Origin: Fibrobacterales bacterium Fibro_02 | GTDB lineage: Bacteria; Fibrobacterota; Fibrobacteria; Fibrobacterales; Fibrobacteraceae | Assembly: GCA_001603905.1 (NCBI GenBank) | Contig: LVAE01000041.1 | Coordinates: forward strand, 1-34,807 | Length of the DNA stretch: 34,807 nt | Reading direction: 5' to 3' | Part shown: piece after piece, positions 16,626 to 25,260 of the stretch | Position numbering within the stretch: position 1 is the stretch's first letter | How the letters are laid out: every line of letters starts with the position of its first letter | The notes under the pieces: model-generated | What the model saw: the letters and a program-made list of their open reading frames with translations, nothing else | Databases searched by the model: none | What the model was told of the DNA's origin: nothing | Position numbers and translations under genes: made by a program

Positions 16626-17488
16626 TGTACGGCGACAATTCCACCCCGATTTTTCCTACCGAAGATGCTTTGACCATGATCCGTCTGGCTTTGGCCGAAG
16701 ACGTTCGCACGGGCGACGTGACCAGCGAATGGACGATTCCTGCCGACCAGAAGCAGCATGCCCGCCTGATTGCCAAGGAAGACGGCGTGCTCGCAGGTCT
16801 CCCGGTGATTGAACTTGTGTTCCAGGAACTCAAGGCGAACGTGAAGGTGACTCTCCACAAGAAAGATGGCGATGTCGTGAAGAAGGGTGACCTGATTGCC
16901 GAAATGGACGGCACGACGCACGAACTCCTGACGGGCGAACGTACGCTGTTGAACTTTATCCAGCAGCTTTCCGGTGTGGCAACAGTTGCACATACTTTCC
17001 AGGAAGCCTTGAAGGCGGGGAAGACAAAGGTGCTCGATACTCGCAAGACGGTTCCCGGTTTCCGCACTTTGCAGAAGTATGCCGTTCGCGTGGGTGGCGG
17101 TTCCAACCACCGCATGGGTCTCTTTGATATGGTGCTCGTGAAGGACAACCACATTGCTGCTGCAGGTGGTGTTCTCGAAGCTCTTGAAGTTGTGAAGAAG
17201 AACAACAAGCAGAACTTGATGGTCGAAATGGAAGTGGAAAACTTTGACCAGCTGCGCGCTCTTTTGAACAAGGGCGTGGACGTCATCATGCTCGACAACA
17301 TGAGCAACGAGATGATGGCCGAAGCCCTCAAGATTATCAAGGAAAGCGGAGACAAGTGCCTGGTTGAAGGATCCGGCAACATGACGCTCGAACGTGCCAA
17401 GGAAATCGCGACACTCGGTCTCGATTATATCTCGGTGGGCGCTCTTACACATAGTGTAAAAGCTCTTGACATTTCGATGAGAATTTAA
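16625..17488 (+). CDS. nadC: Nicotinate-nucleotide pyrophosphorylase (carboxylating)
   Basis: NadC converts quinolinate and PRPP to nicotinate mononucleotide, CO2 and pyrophosphate in de novo NAD synthesis. The 287-residue product has the expected blocks in order: LAEDVRTGDVTSE, LTGERTLLNFIQQLSGVAT, the substrate-binding TRKTVPGFRTLQKYAVRVGG, NHRMGLFDMVLVKDNHI, MVEMEVENFDQLR, DVIMLDNM and LDYISVGALTHSVKALDISM. ATG overlaps the upstream stop (TAATG), and GGGAG lies about nine bases before it, indicating coupling to the sugar transferase. nadA and nadB are not in the window. A hairpin terminator follows, so it closes the hom operon. Confidence 0.97.
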   Translation: MYGDNSTPIFPTEDALTMIRLALAEDVRTGDVTSEWTIPADQKQHARLIAKEDGVLAGLPVIELVFQELKANVKVTLHKKDGDVVKKGDLIAEMDGTTHELLTGERTLLNFIQQLSGVATVAHTFQEALKAGKTKVLDTRKTVPGFRTLQKYAVRVGGGSNHRMGLFDMVLVKDNHIAAAGGVLEALEVVKKNNKQNLMVEMEVENFDQLRALLNKGVDVIMLDNMSNEMMAEALKIIKESGDKCLVEGSGNMTLERAKEIATLGLDYISVGALTHSVKALDISMRI

Positions 17489-17495
17489 GTTTAAG

Positions 17496-17518
17496 GGCCC
17501 AATTCTGGGCCTATTTTC
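17496..17518 (+). terminator. Terminator after nadC
   Basis: GGCCCA (17496-17501) and TGGGCC (17506-17511) form a six-pair stem with loop ATTC, followed by the T-rich TATTTTC. It ends the hom-nadC unit ahead of the maeB promoter. Confidence 0.75.
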
Positions 17519-17564
17519 GTTGAAAATTAGTTTAGACTAATATTAATGTAAGGGTTTTAAAATC

Positions 17565-17593
17565 TTTACAAACTCCCTTGTTTTTACTATATT
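17565..17593 (+). promoter_or_regulatory. maeB promoter
   Basis: TTTACA (17565-17570), 17 bases and TATATT (17588-17593) match the sigma-70 consensus at five of six positions in the -35 and four to five of six in the -10. Transcription would begin near 17600, giving a leader of about 55 bases with AAGGAG before ATG 17655. Confidence 0.72.
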
Positions 17594-17654
17594 CGCGCGC
17601 GAAAAAATTGAACTCCCGCGCTTTATGGATGGCGGCGGAAACAAGGAGAAAAGA

Positions 17655-19976
17655 ATGAGTAAGGATTTGAAGGAAAAAGCCCTCGAATATCACTCCATGG
17701 GTAAGCCCGGCAAGATCGAAATCGTGCCGACCAAGCCGCATAGCACGCAGACCGACTTGGGCCTCGCCTACACTCCGGGTGTAGCCGTTCCCTGCCTCGA
17801 AATTGAAAAGGACAACAACCTCGCTTACGAATATACGGGCAAGGGAAACCTGGTCGCAGTGATTTCTAACGGTACGGCCGTGCTCGGCCTCGGTGATATT
17901 GGCGCTCTCGCTGGTAAGCCGGTGATGGAAGGCAAGGCCTTGCTCTTCAAGATTTACGCCGGTATTGATGTGTTCGACATCGAAATCAACGAGAAGGATC
18001 CGAAGAAGTTTATCGAAATCGTGAAGGGAATCGCCCCGACATTCGGCGGCATCAACCTCGAAGATATCAAGGCTCCGGAATGCTTCGAAATCGAAGACAC
18101 CCTGAAGGCCGAACTTGACATCCCCGTGATGCACGACGACCAGCACGGTACGGCTATCATTTCTTCCGCAGGCCTCTTGAATGCTATCGAAGTTGCGGGC
18201 AAGAGCATTCGCGACGTGAAGATGGTCGTGAACGGCGCTGGCGCTGCTGCTTGCGCTTGCACGAAACTTTATTTGTCTCTCGGTCTCAAGAAAGAGAACT
18301 TGGTGATGTGCGATAGCAAGGGCGTTATCCGCAAGGACCGCAAGGGCCTTACCGAAGCGAAGGCTTTCTTTGCGACCGACCGCACCGATATCGAAACGCT
18401 TGAAGACGCCATGAAGGGTGCAGATGTGTTCGTCGGCCTCTCCAAGGCTAATGTCTTGACTCGCGAAATGGTCCGCAGCATGGCCGACCAGCCGATCGTT
18501 TTCGCGCTCGCCAACCCGAACCCTGAAATCAGCTACGAAGAAGCCATGGCAAGCCGTGGTGACCTGATTTTTGCGACGGGCCGCAGCGACTATCCGAACC
18601 AGGTGAACAACGTGATTGGTTTCCCCTACATTTTCCGTGGAGCCCTCGATGTTCGCGCCACCTGCATCAACGAACACATGAAGCACGCCGCCGTGCGCGC
18701 CATTGCAGCACTTGCCCACAAGCCGGTTCCGGATGTGGTGAACATTGCTTACAACTCCCAGCGCTTTACCTTCGGTAAGGAATACCTGATCCCGAAGCCG
18801 CTCGATCCGCGTCTGTTGACCGATGTGTCTATCGCCGTGGCGAAGGCTGCTATCGAAAGTGGCGTGGCCCGCAAGCCGATTACCGATTGGGACGCTTACT
18901 ACGACCGTCTGCGTGACATGATGGGTTACGACAACAAGCTTATCCGTCAGTTCAGCGATACCGCTCGCAGTAACCCCAAGCGCGTTGTGTTTGCCGAAAG
19001 CAACCTCAATATGCTCAAGGCCGCCGTGCAGGCGAAGGTTGAAGGCGTTGCTCATCCGATTCTGCTTGGCAACCCCGAACGCATCCAGATTATCGCCCAG
19101 CGCGAACAGCTCGACCTGACGGGTATCCAGATTGTGAACCCGCGTTCTCCGGAAGAATTCGAACGCCGCCGCAAGTATGCCGAAATCTACGCCGAAGAAA
19201 ACGGCCGTAACGGCGTGACGCTTGACGAAGCCCGCGACGATATGTTCGAACCGAACCACTTCGGTATGATGATGGTGAAGGTGGGCGACGCTGACGCCCT
19301 CATTTCTGGTGGCTACTCCAAGTACAGCGAAACGATTGAACTCGCCAAGGAAATTATCGGTATCCGCGAAGAATACAAGCACTTCGGCGCTATGCACATT
19401 TTGAGCACTCGCAAGGGAACCTTCTTCCTAGCCGATACTCTCGTGAACCGCGACCCCGATGCCGAAACGCTCGTGGATATCGTCAAGCTCACTCACGACG
19501 CTGTGCGCTTCTTTGCTCACGAACCGGTGATGGCGATGCTCAGCTACGCAAACTTCGGAAGCGACAAGGAAGCTGCTCGAGGCACTGTGAACAAGGTCCG
19601 CGAAGCTGTGAAGACGATTCACGAACAGTATCCGGATTACATGATCGACGGTGAAATGCAGGTGAACGTGGCGCTCGACAAGGACCTGCGCGACACCAAG
19701 TACCCCTTCAACAAGATCAAGGGCCAGACGGTCAACACGCTTATTTTCCCGTGCCTCTCTTCTGCAAATACCACTTGCAAGATGCTCTTGGAAATGGGCG
19801 TGGGCGAATCTATCGGTCCTGTGCAGATGGGCCTGAACAAGCCGGTTCACTTCACCGACTCCGACGCTTCTGTTCACGATATCTTCAACTTGACCGTTGC
19901 CGCCGTGATCGACGCTATCGTTCAGGAAAAGAAGGACGAAGAAAAGAATCGCAAGAAATACGACAAGATGTGGTAA
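17655..19976 (+). CDS. maeB: NADP-dependent malic enzyme, MaeB type
   Basis: Malic enzyme decarboxylates malate to pyruvate with NADP+, linking the C4 (succinate) branch with pyruvate and supplying NADPH. ATG 17655 is chosen because AAGGAG lies six bases upstream; an earlier in-frame ATG at 17625 lacks a ribosome binding site. The 773 residues contain [52 protein letters not shown] with metal ligands, and the NADP-binding [14 protein letters not shown]. From about residue 439 a phosphotransacetylase-like domain follows ([20 protein letters not shown] ... [20 protein letters not shown]). That domain is usual in MaeB and serves regulation by acetyl-CoA or acetyl phosphate rather than catalysis. 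It is a single-gene unit with its own promoter and terminators. Confidence 0.96.
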   Translation: MSKDLKEKALEYHSMGKPGKIEIVPTKPHSTQTDLGLAYTPGVAVPCLEIEKDNNLAYEYTGKGNLVAVISNGTAVLGLGDIGALAGKPVMEGKALLFKIYAGIDVFDIEINEKDPKKFIEIVKGIAPTFGGINLEDIKAPECFEIEDTLKAELDIPVMHDDQHGTAIISSAGLLNAIEVAGKSIRDVKMVVNGAGAAACACTKLYLSLGLKKENLVMCDSKGVIRKDRKGLTEAKAFFATDRTDIETLEDAMKGADVFVGLSKANVLTREMVRSMADQPIVFALANPNPEISYEEAMASRGDLIFATGRSDYPNQVNNVIGFPYIFRGALDVRATCINEHMKHAAVRAIAALAHKPVPDVVNIAYNSQRFTFGKEYLIPKPLDPRLLTDVSIAVAKAAIESGVARKPITDWDAYYDRLRDMMGYDNKLIRQFSDTARSNPKRVVFAESNLNMLKAAVQAKVEGVAHPILLGNPERIQIIAQREQLDLTGIQIVNPRSPEEFERRRKYAEIYAEENGRNGVTLDEARDDMFEPNHFGMMMVKVGDADALISGGYSKYSETIELAKEIIGIREEYKHFGAMHILSTRKGTFFLADTLVNRDPDAETLVDIVKLTHDAVRFFAHEPVMAMLSYANFGSDKEAARGTVNKVREAVKTIHEQYPDYMIDGEMQVNVALDKDLRDTKYPFNKIKGQTVNTLIFPCLSSANTTCKMLLEMGVGESIGPVQMGLNKPVHFTDSDASVHDIFNLTVAAVIDAIVQEKKDEEKNRKKYDKMW

Positions 19977-19988
19977 TGGCGTTATAAT

Positions 19989-20007
19989 GGTGCGGAAGCC
20001 CCGCACC
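19989..20007 (+). terminator. First hairpin after maeB
   Basis: GGTGCGG (19989-19995) pairs with CCGCACC (20001-20007) around AAGCC. The T-run after it is short and starts seven bases later (CCTTTT), so alone it would be a weak terminator. Confidence 0.5.
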
Positions 20008-20029
20008 AGGGCCTTTTACACTTAATTTG

Positions 20030-20060
20030 AATCGTCTCGGTCAGTCCGGGGCGATTTTCT
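20030..20060 (+). terminator. Second hairpin and T-tract after maeB
   Basis: AATCGTCTCGG (20030-20040) pairs over eleven positions, three of them G-U, with CCGGGGCGATT (20046-20056) around TCAGT. TTCTGTATT follows. In tandem with the hairpin at 19989 it should end maeB transcription before sbcD. Confidence 0.65.
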
Positions 20061-20066
20061 GTATTA

Positions 20067-20114
20067 TTTAGACAAAAAAATTTTCTTTTTTTTTTTTGAC
20101 ATTTATTGTCTAAA
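20067..20114. repeat. Inverted repeat around a poly-T tract upstream of sbcD
   Basis: TTTAGACAA (20067-20075) recurs inverted as TTGTCTAAA (20106-20114), 30 bases apart. An A7 run and a run of twelve T lie between. The right arm lies just downstream of the perfect TTGACA at 20096-20101. It could be an operator or a hairpin, or a by-product of A/T-rich sequence. Confidence 0.4.
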
Positions 20115-20129
20115 AAGCGATAGTATATT
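20096..20129 (+). promoter_or_regulatory. Probable sbcDC promoter
   Basis: A perfect -35 TTGACA (20096-20101) is followed by two imperfectly spaced -10 candidates: TAGTAT (20121-20126, 19-base spacer) and TATATT (20124-20129, 22-base spacer). The non-ideal spacing suggests weak or activator-dependent expression. Confidence 0.45.
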
Positions 20130-20171
20130 TGGTAAGTGAAAATTCGCCGTGGAAAACGGCAAAGGAATAAG

Positions 20172-21443
20172 ATGAAGTTCATCCACACCGCCGACTGGCA
20201 TTTGGGTAATTCGATGCATGACATCGATCGTAGGGAAGAAGCAAAACGTTTCCTGGACTGGCTCTGGGAACGCATCGTCGATTTCGAGGCGGAATGCCTC
20301 GTTGTGGCGGGAGACATCTTCGATACGGCGAATCCTCCAGTGGAAGCGCGTCGGATGTATTTCCGCTTTTTGGCTTCGTTGCTGGATACCTGCTGCAAGA
20401 ATATCGTGCTGGTGGGCGGCAACCATGATTCGGGTGCGTTGCTGGATGCGCCGCGTGACTTGCTGGATGCCCTGAATATCCAGATGGTCGGTTCCATGGG
20501 GGACCGTTCCGTTGAAGACCTGGTCAAGGAACTGACGGATGCTTCTGGGAATGTCGTCGGTATCAGCGCTGCGGTTCCGTTTGTCCGCGAAAATGACCTG
20601 CGCCCCTATTTGACGGATGGTGCGGAGAATTTTGCTGATTGTACTTACAAGGGTTTGTATGGGGCTGTCTATGAGGCGGCGGAAAAGCTGCGTGCTGGCC
20701 GTGAAATTCCGATCGTCGCAACGGGACACTTGTATGCGGCCAAGCTGGAAGGGCGTCCCGAAAACGATGACGGCCGCGATATGAAGAATCACGGCGTGCG
20801 TGACATCGTGGGTAACTTGGGAACGGTGCCGGTGAGCGTTTTCCCTGAAGGTCTTGACTATGTCGCCCTTGGTCACATCCATTACACGACCATGGTGGCG
20901 AAGAATCCCAAGGTGCGCTATTCGGGTTCTCCGTTCGTGCTGGGTTTCGATGAAGCGAAAATGCCGCATTATATCCTGACGGTTGATTTGGCGAAGGGAC
21001 AGAATCCTGTCGTGGAAAAGGTGGAAGTTCCGCATTATTTCGAATTCCTGCGTGTTTCGGGAACGGTCGAAAGCATCAAGGAACAGCTGAACGAATTGCG
21101 AAACCATCCTACGGAGCGGCCGCTCAAGATTGAAATTGAGTACGAGCATACGCCAGGGATCCAGGTACATGAGGTGTTGGCTCCTGCGATGGAAGGGGCT
21201 CCTTTCGAGGTCGTAAACTGGAGATCGAACCGCGCTACGGAAATGAGCGCGAGTGACTTGGTCGAGGATTCGTTGGATTCCGTGAAAGTCTTGAGCGAAG
21301 AGGAGGTCTTTAAGATTCTCTTGCAGAGTAAATTGGGGGTGTCCGAAGTTACGGACGAAGTCAAGAAGTACTATGACGAATATTTGCCGCTCTTTAAGCA
21401 GGTGGTTGAAGAAGTTGAGAGCGAAAGCCAGGAGGAGAAGTAA
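20172..21443 (+). CDS. sbcD: Nuclease SbcCD subunit D
   Basis: SbcD is the Mre11-type Mn2+-dependent nuclease of the SbcCD complex, which opens hairpins and trims blocked DNA ends. ATG 20172 is preferred because AAAGGA lies five bases upstream. The 423-residue product carries the metallophosphoesterase motifs HTADWHLGN (Asp8, His10), AGDIFD (Asp48), GGNHDS (Asn84, His85, Asp86), ATGHLY and LGHIHY. YSGSPFVLGFDEA and a C-terminal capping domain follow. The stop is three bases before the sbcC ATG, and GGAGGAG within its last codons serves sbcC, so the two subunits are made together. Upstream sequence is A/T-rich with an inverted repeat. Confidence 0.95.
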   Translation: MKFIHTADWHLGNSMHDIDRREEAKRFLDWLWERIVDFEAECLVVAGDIFDTANPPVEARRMYFRFLASLLDTCCKNIVLVGGNHDSGALLDAPRDLLDALNIQMVGSMGDRSVEDLVKELTDASGNVVGISAAVPFVRENDLRPYLTDGAENFADCTYKGLYGAVYEAAEKLRAGREIPIVATGHLYAAKLEGRPENDDGRDMKNHGVRDIVGNLGTVPVSVFPEGLDYVALGHIHYTTMVAKNPKVRYSGSPFVLGFDEAKMPHYILTVDLAKGQNPVVEKVEVPHYFEFLRVSGTVESIKEQLNELRNHPTERPLKIEIEYEHTPGIQVHEVLAPAMEGAPFEVVNWRSNRATEMSASDLVEDSLDSVKVLSEEEVFKILLQSKLGVSEVTDEVKKYYDEYLPLFKQVVEEVESESQEEK

Positions 21444-21446
21444 TAT

Positions 21447-24400
21447 ATGAAGATTCTGAAGATTGAATTAGAAAACATCAATTGCCTGGCTGGAAAGTGG
21501 GCTATCGATTTTACGGATCCGTCCTATGCGGAACAGGGACATAACCTGTTCGTGATTCACGGAAATACCGGTTCAGGTAAGTCGTCTATTCTGGATGCGG
21601 TTACGCTCGCCCTTTATGGTGCTACTCCTAGGCAGGGGTATGTCTACAAGAGTATTGCCGGTAATGCGGTGATGACGGCGGATACGGGCTCGTGCTTTGC
21701 CCGTGTGACGTACCAGTGCGTCAAGGGAACGTTTGTTTCGCAGTGGAGCCAGCATCGTGCGGGCAACCGAGCGAATGGAAACTTGCAGGACGCTGAAGGT
21801 GTCGTGTATCCTTTGAACGATCCGCTGAACAAAATATATGACGGGAAGACAGGGGCTAGGAAGGAGCTTGCGAATGCTAATACCAGCATTATGCAGCTGG
21901 ATTATTCCCAGTTCTGCCGCTCAATTATGCTTGCGCAGGGGGAATTCAGCAAGTTCCTGTTGAGCGACGAGGATGAACGTGCCGTTATTCTCGAAAAACT
22001 GAACGGTACCGAAAAGTACCGTAAGATTGCGATGAAGGTGGGCGATCGTTGGTCCGATTCCAAGACGGCGAAGGAAAATGCGAAGTCTGCTCTCGATGCC
22101 CTGAAGGGTTCTCTTCCTGATCCCGAAGAGGTTCAAAAGCAGCAAGCTATTTTGGATGGCCTGAATGAACGCAAGGAAAAGCTTTCTCTCGACAAGAAGA
22201 AACTTGAAGGCTTGGTCGCTTGGCGTACATCCATGAACGAGAAACAGCAGCGCCTGCAGAAGGCAAGTGCTGGGCTTGAAAAAGCCCAGGACGAAAAGAA
22301 CCTTTTTGCGGAAAACGAAGCTCGCTTGGCCCGAGCAGAAAAGGCGAGGGAATGTGTCGAATCGGATACGAAATTGCAGGAAATCCGCAAGCGAAAGGCT
22401 GCTGAGCAGGGCGAACTTGACGGGTTGCAGAATGGACTTGCTTCTGCCAAGAAGACACTGGCTGCTTCCGAGACAGAAAAGAACAATTTCAAAAAGGCCA
22501 AGGAGACTTCCGAGGAGTTCGTTCGTGAGAACGAATCGCTCTGGAATGAGATTCGCAGGCTTGATGAAAATGTGAAGGGTGCGGAAAGCGAAAAGTCCGC
22601 AGCGGAACTTCGCCAGAAGAAGGCCGGTGAAGAATTGGAAAAGGCCAAGACGAATCTGCAGGCACTTTCAGCGAAAATTGAGAACCTGAAGCCGGAACAG
22701 GAACGTCTCCAGCAGTATTTGAATGAAAACGCCAAGGATGCTGAACTGAAAAATGTCGTTCCCCAGAGTCCTATGCTGGTGAAGGCGCTGACGGATTCTG
22801 AAAAGCGCATTGCGGATGGCGAAAAGGCGAAAGATGCTGCAGGTAAGGATCTCGCCCGCGCCGAAGAAGAACTTTCCCGTGTCGGGAAAAAGAAACAGGA
22901 ACTTCTTGATGAACAGCAGCGCCTGTTTGAAAACGATGTGCTTGTCTTGGCGGATGTTATCCAGAAGCATTTGACCGAAGGGGCGCCCTGTCCTGTCTGC
23001 GGCTCCAGGGAACATCCTGCCTGTAAGGGTGAGTCAACATCTTCTGCCGACGATTCTCGCGCCGTGGGTGTTGCCGAAAAGATTCGACAGCTGAACACGG
23101 AAATGCAGAAAGTCAATAGCGAGATGGACCGTTACGGCTTGGCGAAGGATCGCGCCTGTAATGCCGAAAATGCGGCTACCGAGGAAATTGATTCTGCGAA
23201 GCGCCTGAACGAAGAAAATCTCCTGAACCTGAAGAACCTTTGGAAACCCTGGTTCGATTTTGATGGAACCGGTGCCGAAAAAATATTGAACGAATTGAGT
23301 AGTCGCCAAAAGGATTATGAACAGGCCAAGGGGAATTTCGATCAGGTGTCCAAGGAACTTGAACTTGCCCAGAGTCAGCTGCAGAATGCTAGCGATACCG
23401 TGAAGCATTGCGGGGAAGTTTTTGAAGAAGAATCGCGTCTTTTCAACGCGGCTGCTGAAGCCCTGAAGAACCTGCGCGACCAGCGCAAGGAAAAGTTCGG
23501 CGATGACAATGTCGAAACTGTTGCGGCTGCGGCTGCCAATAAGGTGAAAGAGGCGGCGCAGGCCTACGAAAAGGCTGAAAAGACCTTCCGCGAAGCAGAA
23601 AACAAATGCAACGAGATGAACGGAAGGATTGAAACTCTCAAGCAGTCGCTTGCAGCGGATGCTGAAAATCTTGAAGCGGCTTTAAAGAATTTCGGTGAGA
23701 TTCTTGTGGCGAAGGGTTTTGCTGATGAAGCCGCATATCGCGCTTCGCTTCTGCCTGAAACGGAATTCGCCAAGTTGCGCGCTCGTAAGACCGAACTTGA
23801 AAATAACCTGGCGTCGGCAAAGCGCCTGAAAGAAGATGCTCTTGAAGCCTTCGAAACGCTGAAGAAGCAGTGCTCCGACGAAACGCCCTTGGAAGAATTG
23901 CAGAAGTCCAAGTCGCAGGTGGAAAAGGATTTGCTCGAGTTGCAGACGCAGGCGGGTTCCGCAAAGGAAAAGGTGGATAACTATAACCGAAACGTGCAGC
24001 TTCTCAACGAAACGCAGAAGGATTATGATGCGAAGTCCGCTGAATTCGTCCGCTGGGATACGATGCGTTCTTGGTTTGGCGTGAGGGATGGCTCCGACTT
24101 TGCGACCTTTGTGCAGGGGTTGACATTCAAGTCGCTGCTGAAATTGGCGAATAAGCACTTGAGGGTGATCAAGGATCGTTATCAGCTTGTCCCCGAAGGA
24201 AATTTGGGCTTCAAGATTGAAGATGCCCAGTTCGATAAGCCTCGCGGTACGACGAACCTTTCTGGCGGTGAAAAGTTCCTGGTGAGTCTTTCGCTGGCGC
24301 TCGGTATCGCCGATTTCGCAAGCCGCAACGTCCGTGTGGAATCTCTGTTCCTCGACGAAGGTTTCGGTACGCTAGACGAAGAACTTCTGGATTCCGTCAT

Positions 24401-24554
24401 GGACTGCCTGAAGCTTCAGCAGCGTCAGGGCAAGATGCTCGGCGTCATTACCCATGTGAACGAACTGGTCGATAGCATTTCGCAGCGGATTGCGGCGGAA
24501 AGCCTTGCCGATGGCCACAGCGCTTTGAGTGGCCCGGGCGTGAGCCGGGGCTAG
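21447..24554 (+). CDS. sbcC: Nuclease SbcCD subunit C (Rad50-like ATPase)
   Basis: SbcC is the SMC-like ATPase that tethers DNA ends and drives SbcD. The 1035-residue product has Walker A GNTGSGKSS (39-47). Long Lys/Glu/Ala-rich coiled coils (about 185-500 and 540-880) flank the zinc hook CPVC (Cys515, Cys518), through which two molecules dimerise. The C-terminal head has the ABC signature LSGGEKF (938-944), Walker B SLFLDEGFG (about 965-973) and the D-loop TLDEELL. All parts are intact. It follows sbcD directly and converges on gmk with a single base between the two stop codons, so transcripts from both sides must overlap unless termination occurs inside coding sequence. Confidence 0.95.
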   Translation: MKILKIELENINCLAGKWAIDFTDPSYAEQGHNLFVIHGNTGSGKSSILDAVTLALYGATPRQGYVYKSIAGNAVMTADTGSCFARVTYQCVKGTFVSQWSQHRAGNRANGNLQDAEGVVYPLNDPLNKIYDGKTGARKELANANTSIMQLDYSQFCRSIMLAQGEFSKFLLSDEDERAVILEKLNGTEKYRKIAMKVGDRWSDSKTAKENAKSALDALKGSLPDPEEVQKQQAILDGLNERKEKLSLDKKKLEGLVAWRTSMNEKQQRLQKASAGLEKAQDEKNLFAENEARLARAEKARECVESDTKLQEIRKRKAAEQGELDGLQNGLASAKKTLAASETEKNNFKKAKETSEEFVRENESLWNEIRRLDENVKGAESEKSAAELRQKKAGEELEKAKTNLQALSAKIENLKPEQERLQQYLNENAKDAELKNVVPQSPMLVKALTDSEKRIADGEKAKDAAGKDLARAEEELSRVGKKKQELLDEQQRLFENDVLVLADVIQKHLTEGAPCPVCGSREHPACKGESTSSADDSRAVGVAEKIRQLNTEMQKVNSEMDRYGLAKDRACNAENAATEEIDSAKRLNEENLLNLKNLWKPWFDFDGTGAEKILNELSSRQKDYEQAKGNFDQVSKELELAQSQLQNASDTVKHCGEVFEEESRLFNAAAEALKNLRDQRKEKFGDDNVETVAAAAANKVKEAAQAYEKAEKTFREAENKCNEMNGRIETLKQSLAADAENLEAALKNFGEILVAKGFADEAAYRASLLPETEFAKLRARKTELENNLASAKRLKEDALEAFETLKKQCSDETPLEELQKSKSQVEKDLLELQTQAGSAKEKVDNYNRNVQLLNETQKDYDAKSAEFVRWDTMRSWFGVRDGSDFATFVQGLTFKSLLKLANKHLRVIKDRYQLVPEGNLGFKIEDAQFDKPRGTTNLSGGEKFLVSLSLALGIADFASRNVRVESLFLDEGFGTLDEELLDSVMDCLKLQQRQGKMLGVITHVNELVDSISQRIAAESLADGHSALSGPGVSRG

Positions 24555-24555
24555 C

Positions 24556-25116
24556 CTAGGCCTTCTTCAAGATCGAGCGGAGTTCGTCGGCGGCACGTTG
24601 CAAATCGTCGTTGATGATGACGTATTCGTACTTGCCTTTTGTCTTGGCGAATTCCATTTCCTTCTTCGCGTTCTTGAGGCGGAGCTGGATGACTTCTTCG
24701 GAATCGGTTCCGCGGCCACGCAGGCGCTTTTCGAGTTCTTCTTCGCTCGGCGGCAGAATTAGGATGCCGGTAGCGTCGGGGTAGACCTTGTCGAAGTTCA
24801 CCTTGCCGAAAACGTCCAGGTCGAACAGGACGCGGTTTCCTTCGGCGAGAGTCTTCTCGACAAAGCTCTTGGGCGTTCCGTAGTAGTTGCCGTGGACTTC
24901 GTTCCATTCGATAAGGCCGTCTTCTTTGATCAGCTTTTCGAATTCTTCCTTGGTCTTGAAGAAGTAATGGACTCCGTCGACTTCGCCTTCGCGCGGGGCG
25001 CGTGTGGTGGCCGAGATGGAATACTTGATGTCCGGAAAATCCTTGATGACCAGGTCCTTGAGGGTGGTCTTTCCTGCGCCGCTAGCGGCACTCATAACGA
25101 ATAATTTGTTGTGCAT
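24556..25116 (-). CDS. gmk: Guanylate kinase
   Basis: Gmk phosphorylates GMP to GDP with ATP in the cytoplasm. The 186-residue length is typical. The P-loop is SAASGAGKTT (9-18), where most relatives have GPSG(A/V)GK. The GMP-binding section SISATTRAPREGEVDGVHYFF follows, then WNEVHGNYYGTPKSFVE, LFDLDVFGKVNF, and the lid/C-terminal helix ILPPSEEELEKRLRGRGTDS. The start ATG (25114-25116) has AAAAGG five bases upstream. The gene lies downstream of the two glycosyltransferases but is separated from them by a 140-base gap filled with a dispersed repeat and hairpins, so it may have its own promoter. It converges with sbcC. Confidence 0.95.
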   Translation of the reverse strand: MHNKLFVMSAASGAGKTTLKDLVIKDFPDIKYSISATTRAPREGEVDGVHYFFKTKEEFEKLIKEDGLIEWNEVHGNYYGTPKSFVEKTLAEGNRVLFDLDVFGKVNFDKVYPDATGILILPPSEEELEKRLRGRGTDSEEVIQLRLKNAKKEMEFAKTKGKYEYVIINDDLQRAADELRSILKKA

Positions 25117-25153
25117 AAAAACCTTTTAATTATCTTCAGTTTACTTCAGCTAG

Positions 25154-25260
25154 AGATCCTTCGACTGTGAACCTTGCGGTTCTTCTCCACATAGAGGATA
25201 ACTCAACTAAGGCAACAAGTTGCCAAGTTTCGTATAGCTCAGGATGACACTGCGTGTCAT
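25154..25260 (-). repeat. Dispersed repeat with internal hairpins, GTCATCCTGAGC type
   Basis: Read on the minus strand the element starts with a palindrome, ATGACAC-GCA-GTGTCAT (25260-25244), overlapping the stop codon of the glycosyltransferase. GTCATCCTGAGC (25248-25237) follows, and GTCGAAGGATCT (25165-25154) ends it. The same two end motifs lie 11 bases apart at 32.77 kb but 71 apart here. The extra DNA carries two more hairpins: GGCAAC-AA-GTTGCC (25211-25224) and GAACC-GCAA-GGTTC (25169-25182). It is a mosaic copy of an intergenic repeat family. Confidence 0.65.

Noticed and set aside
20085..20100. T-run before sbcD as a second maeB terminator
   Set aside because: No G/C-rich stem directly precedes it; the real hairpins lie at 19989-20056.
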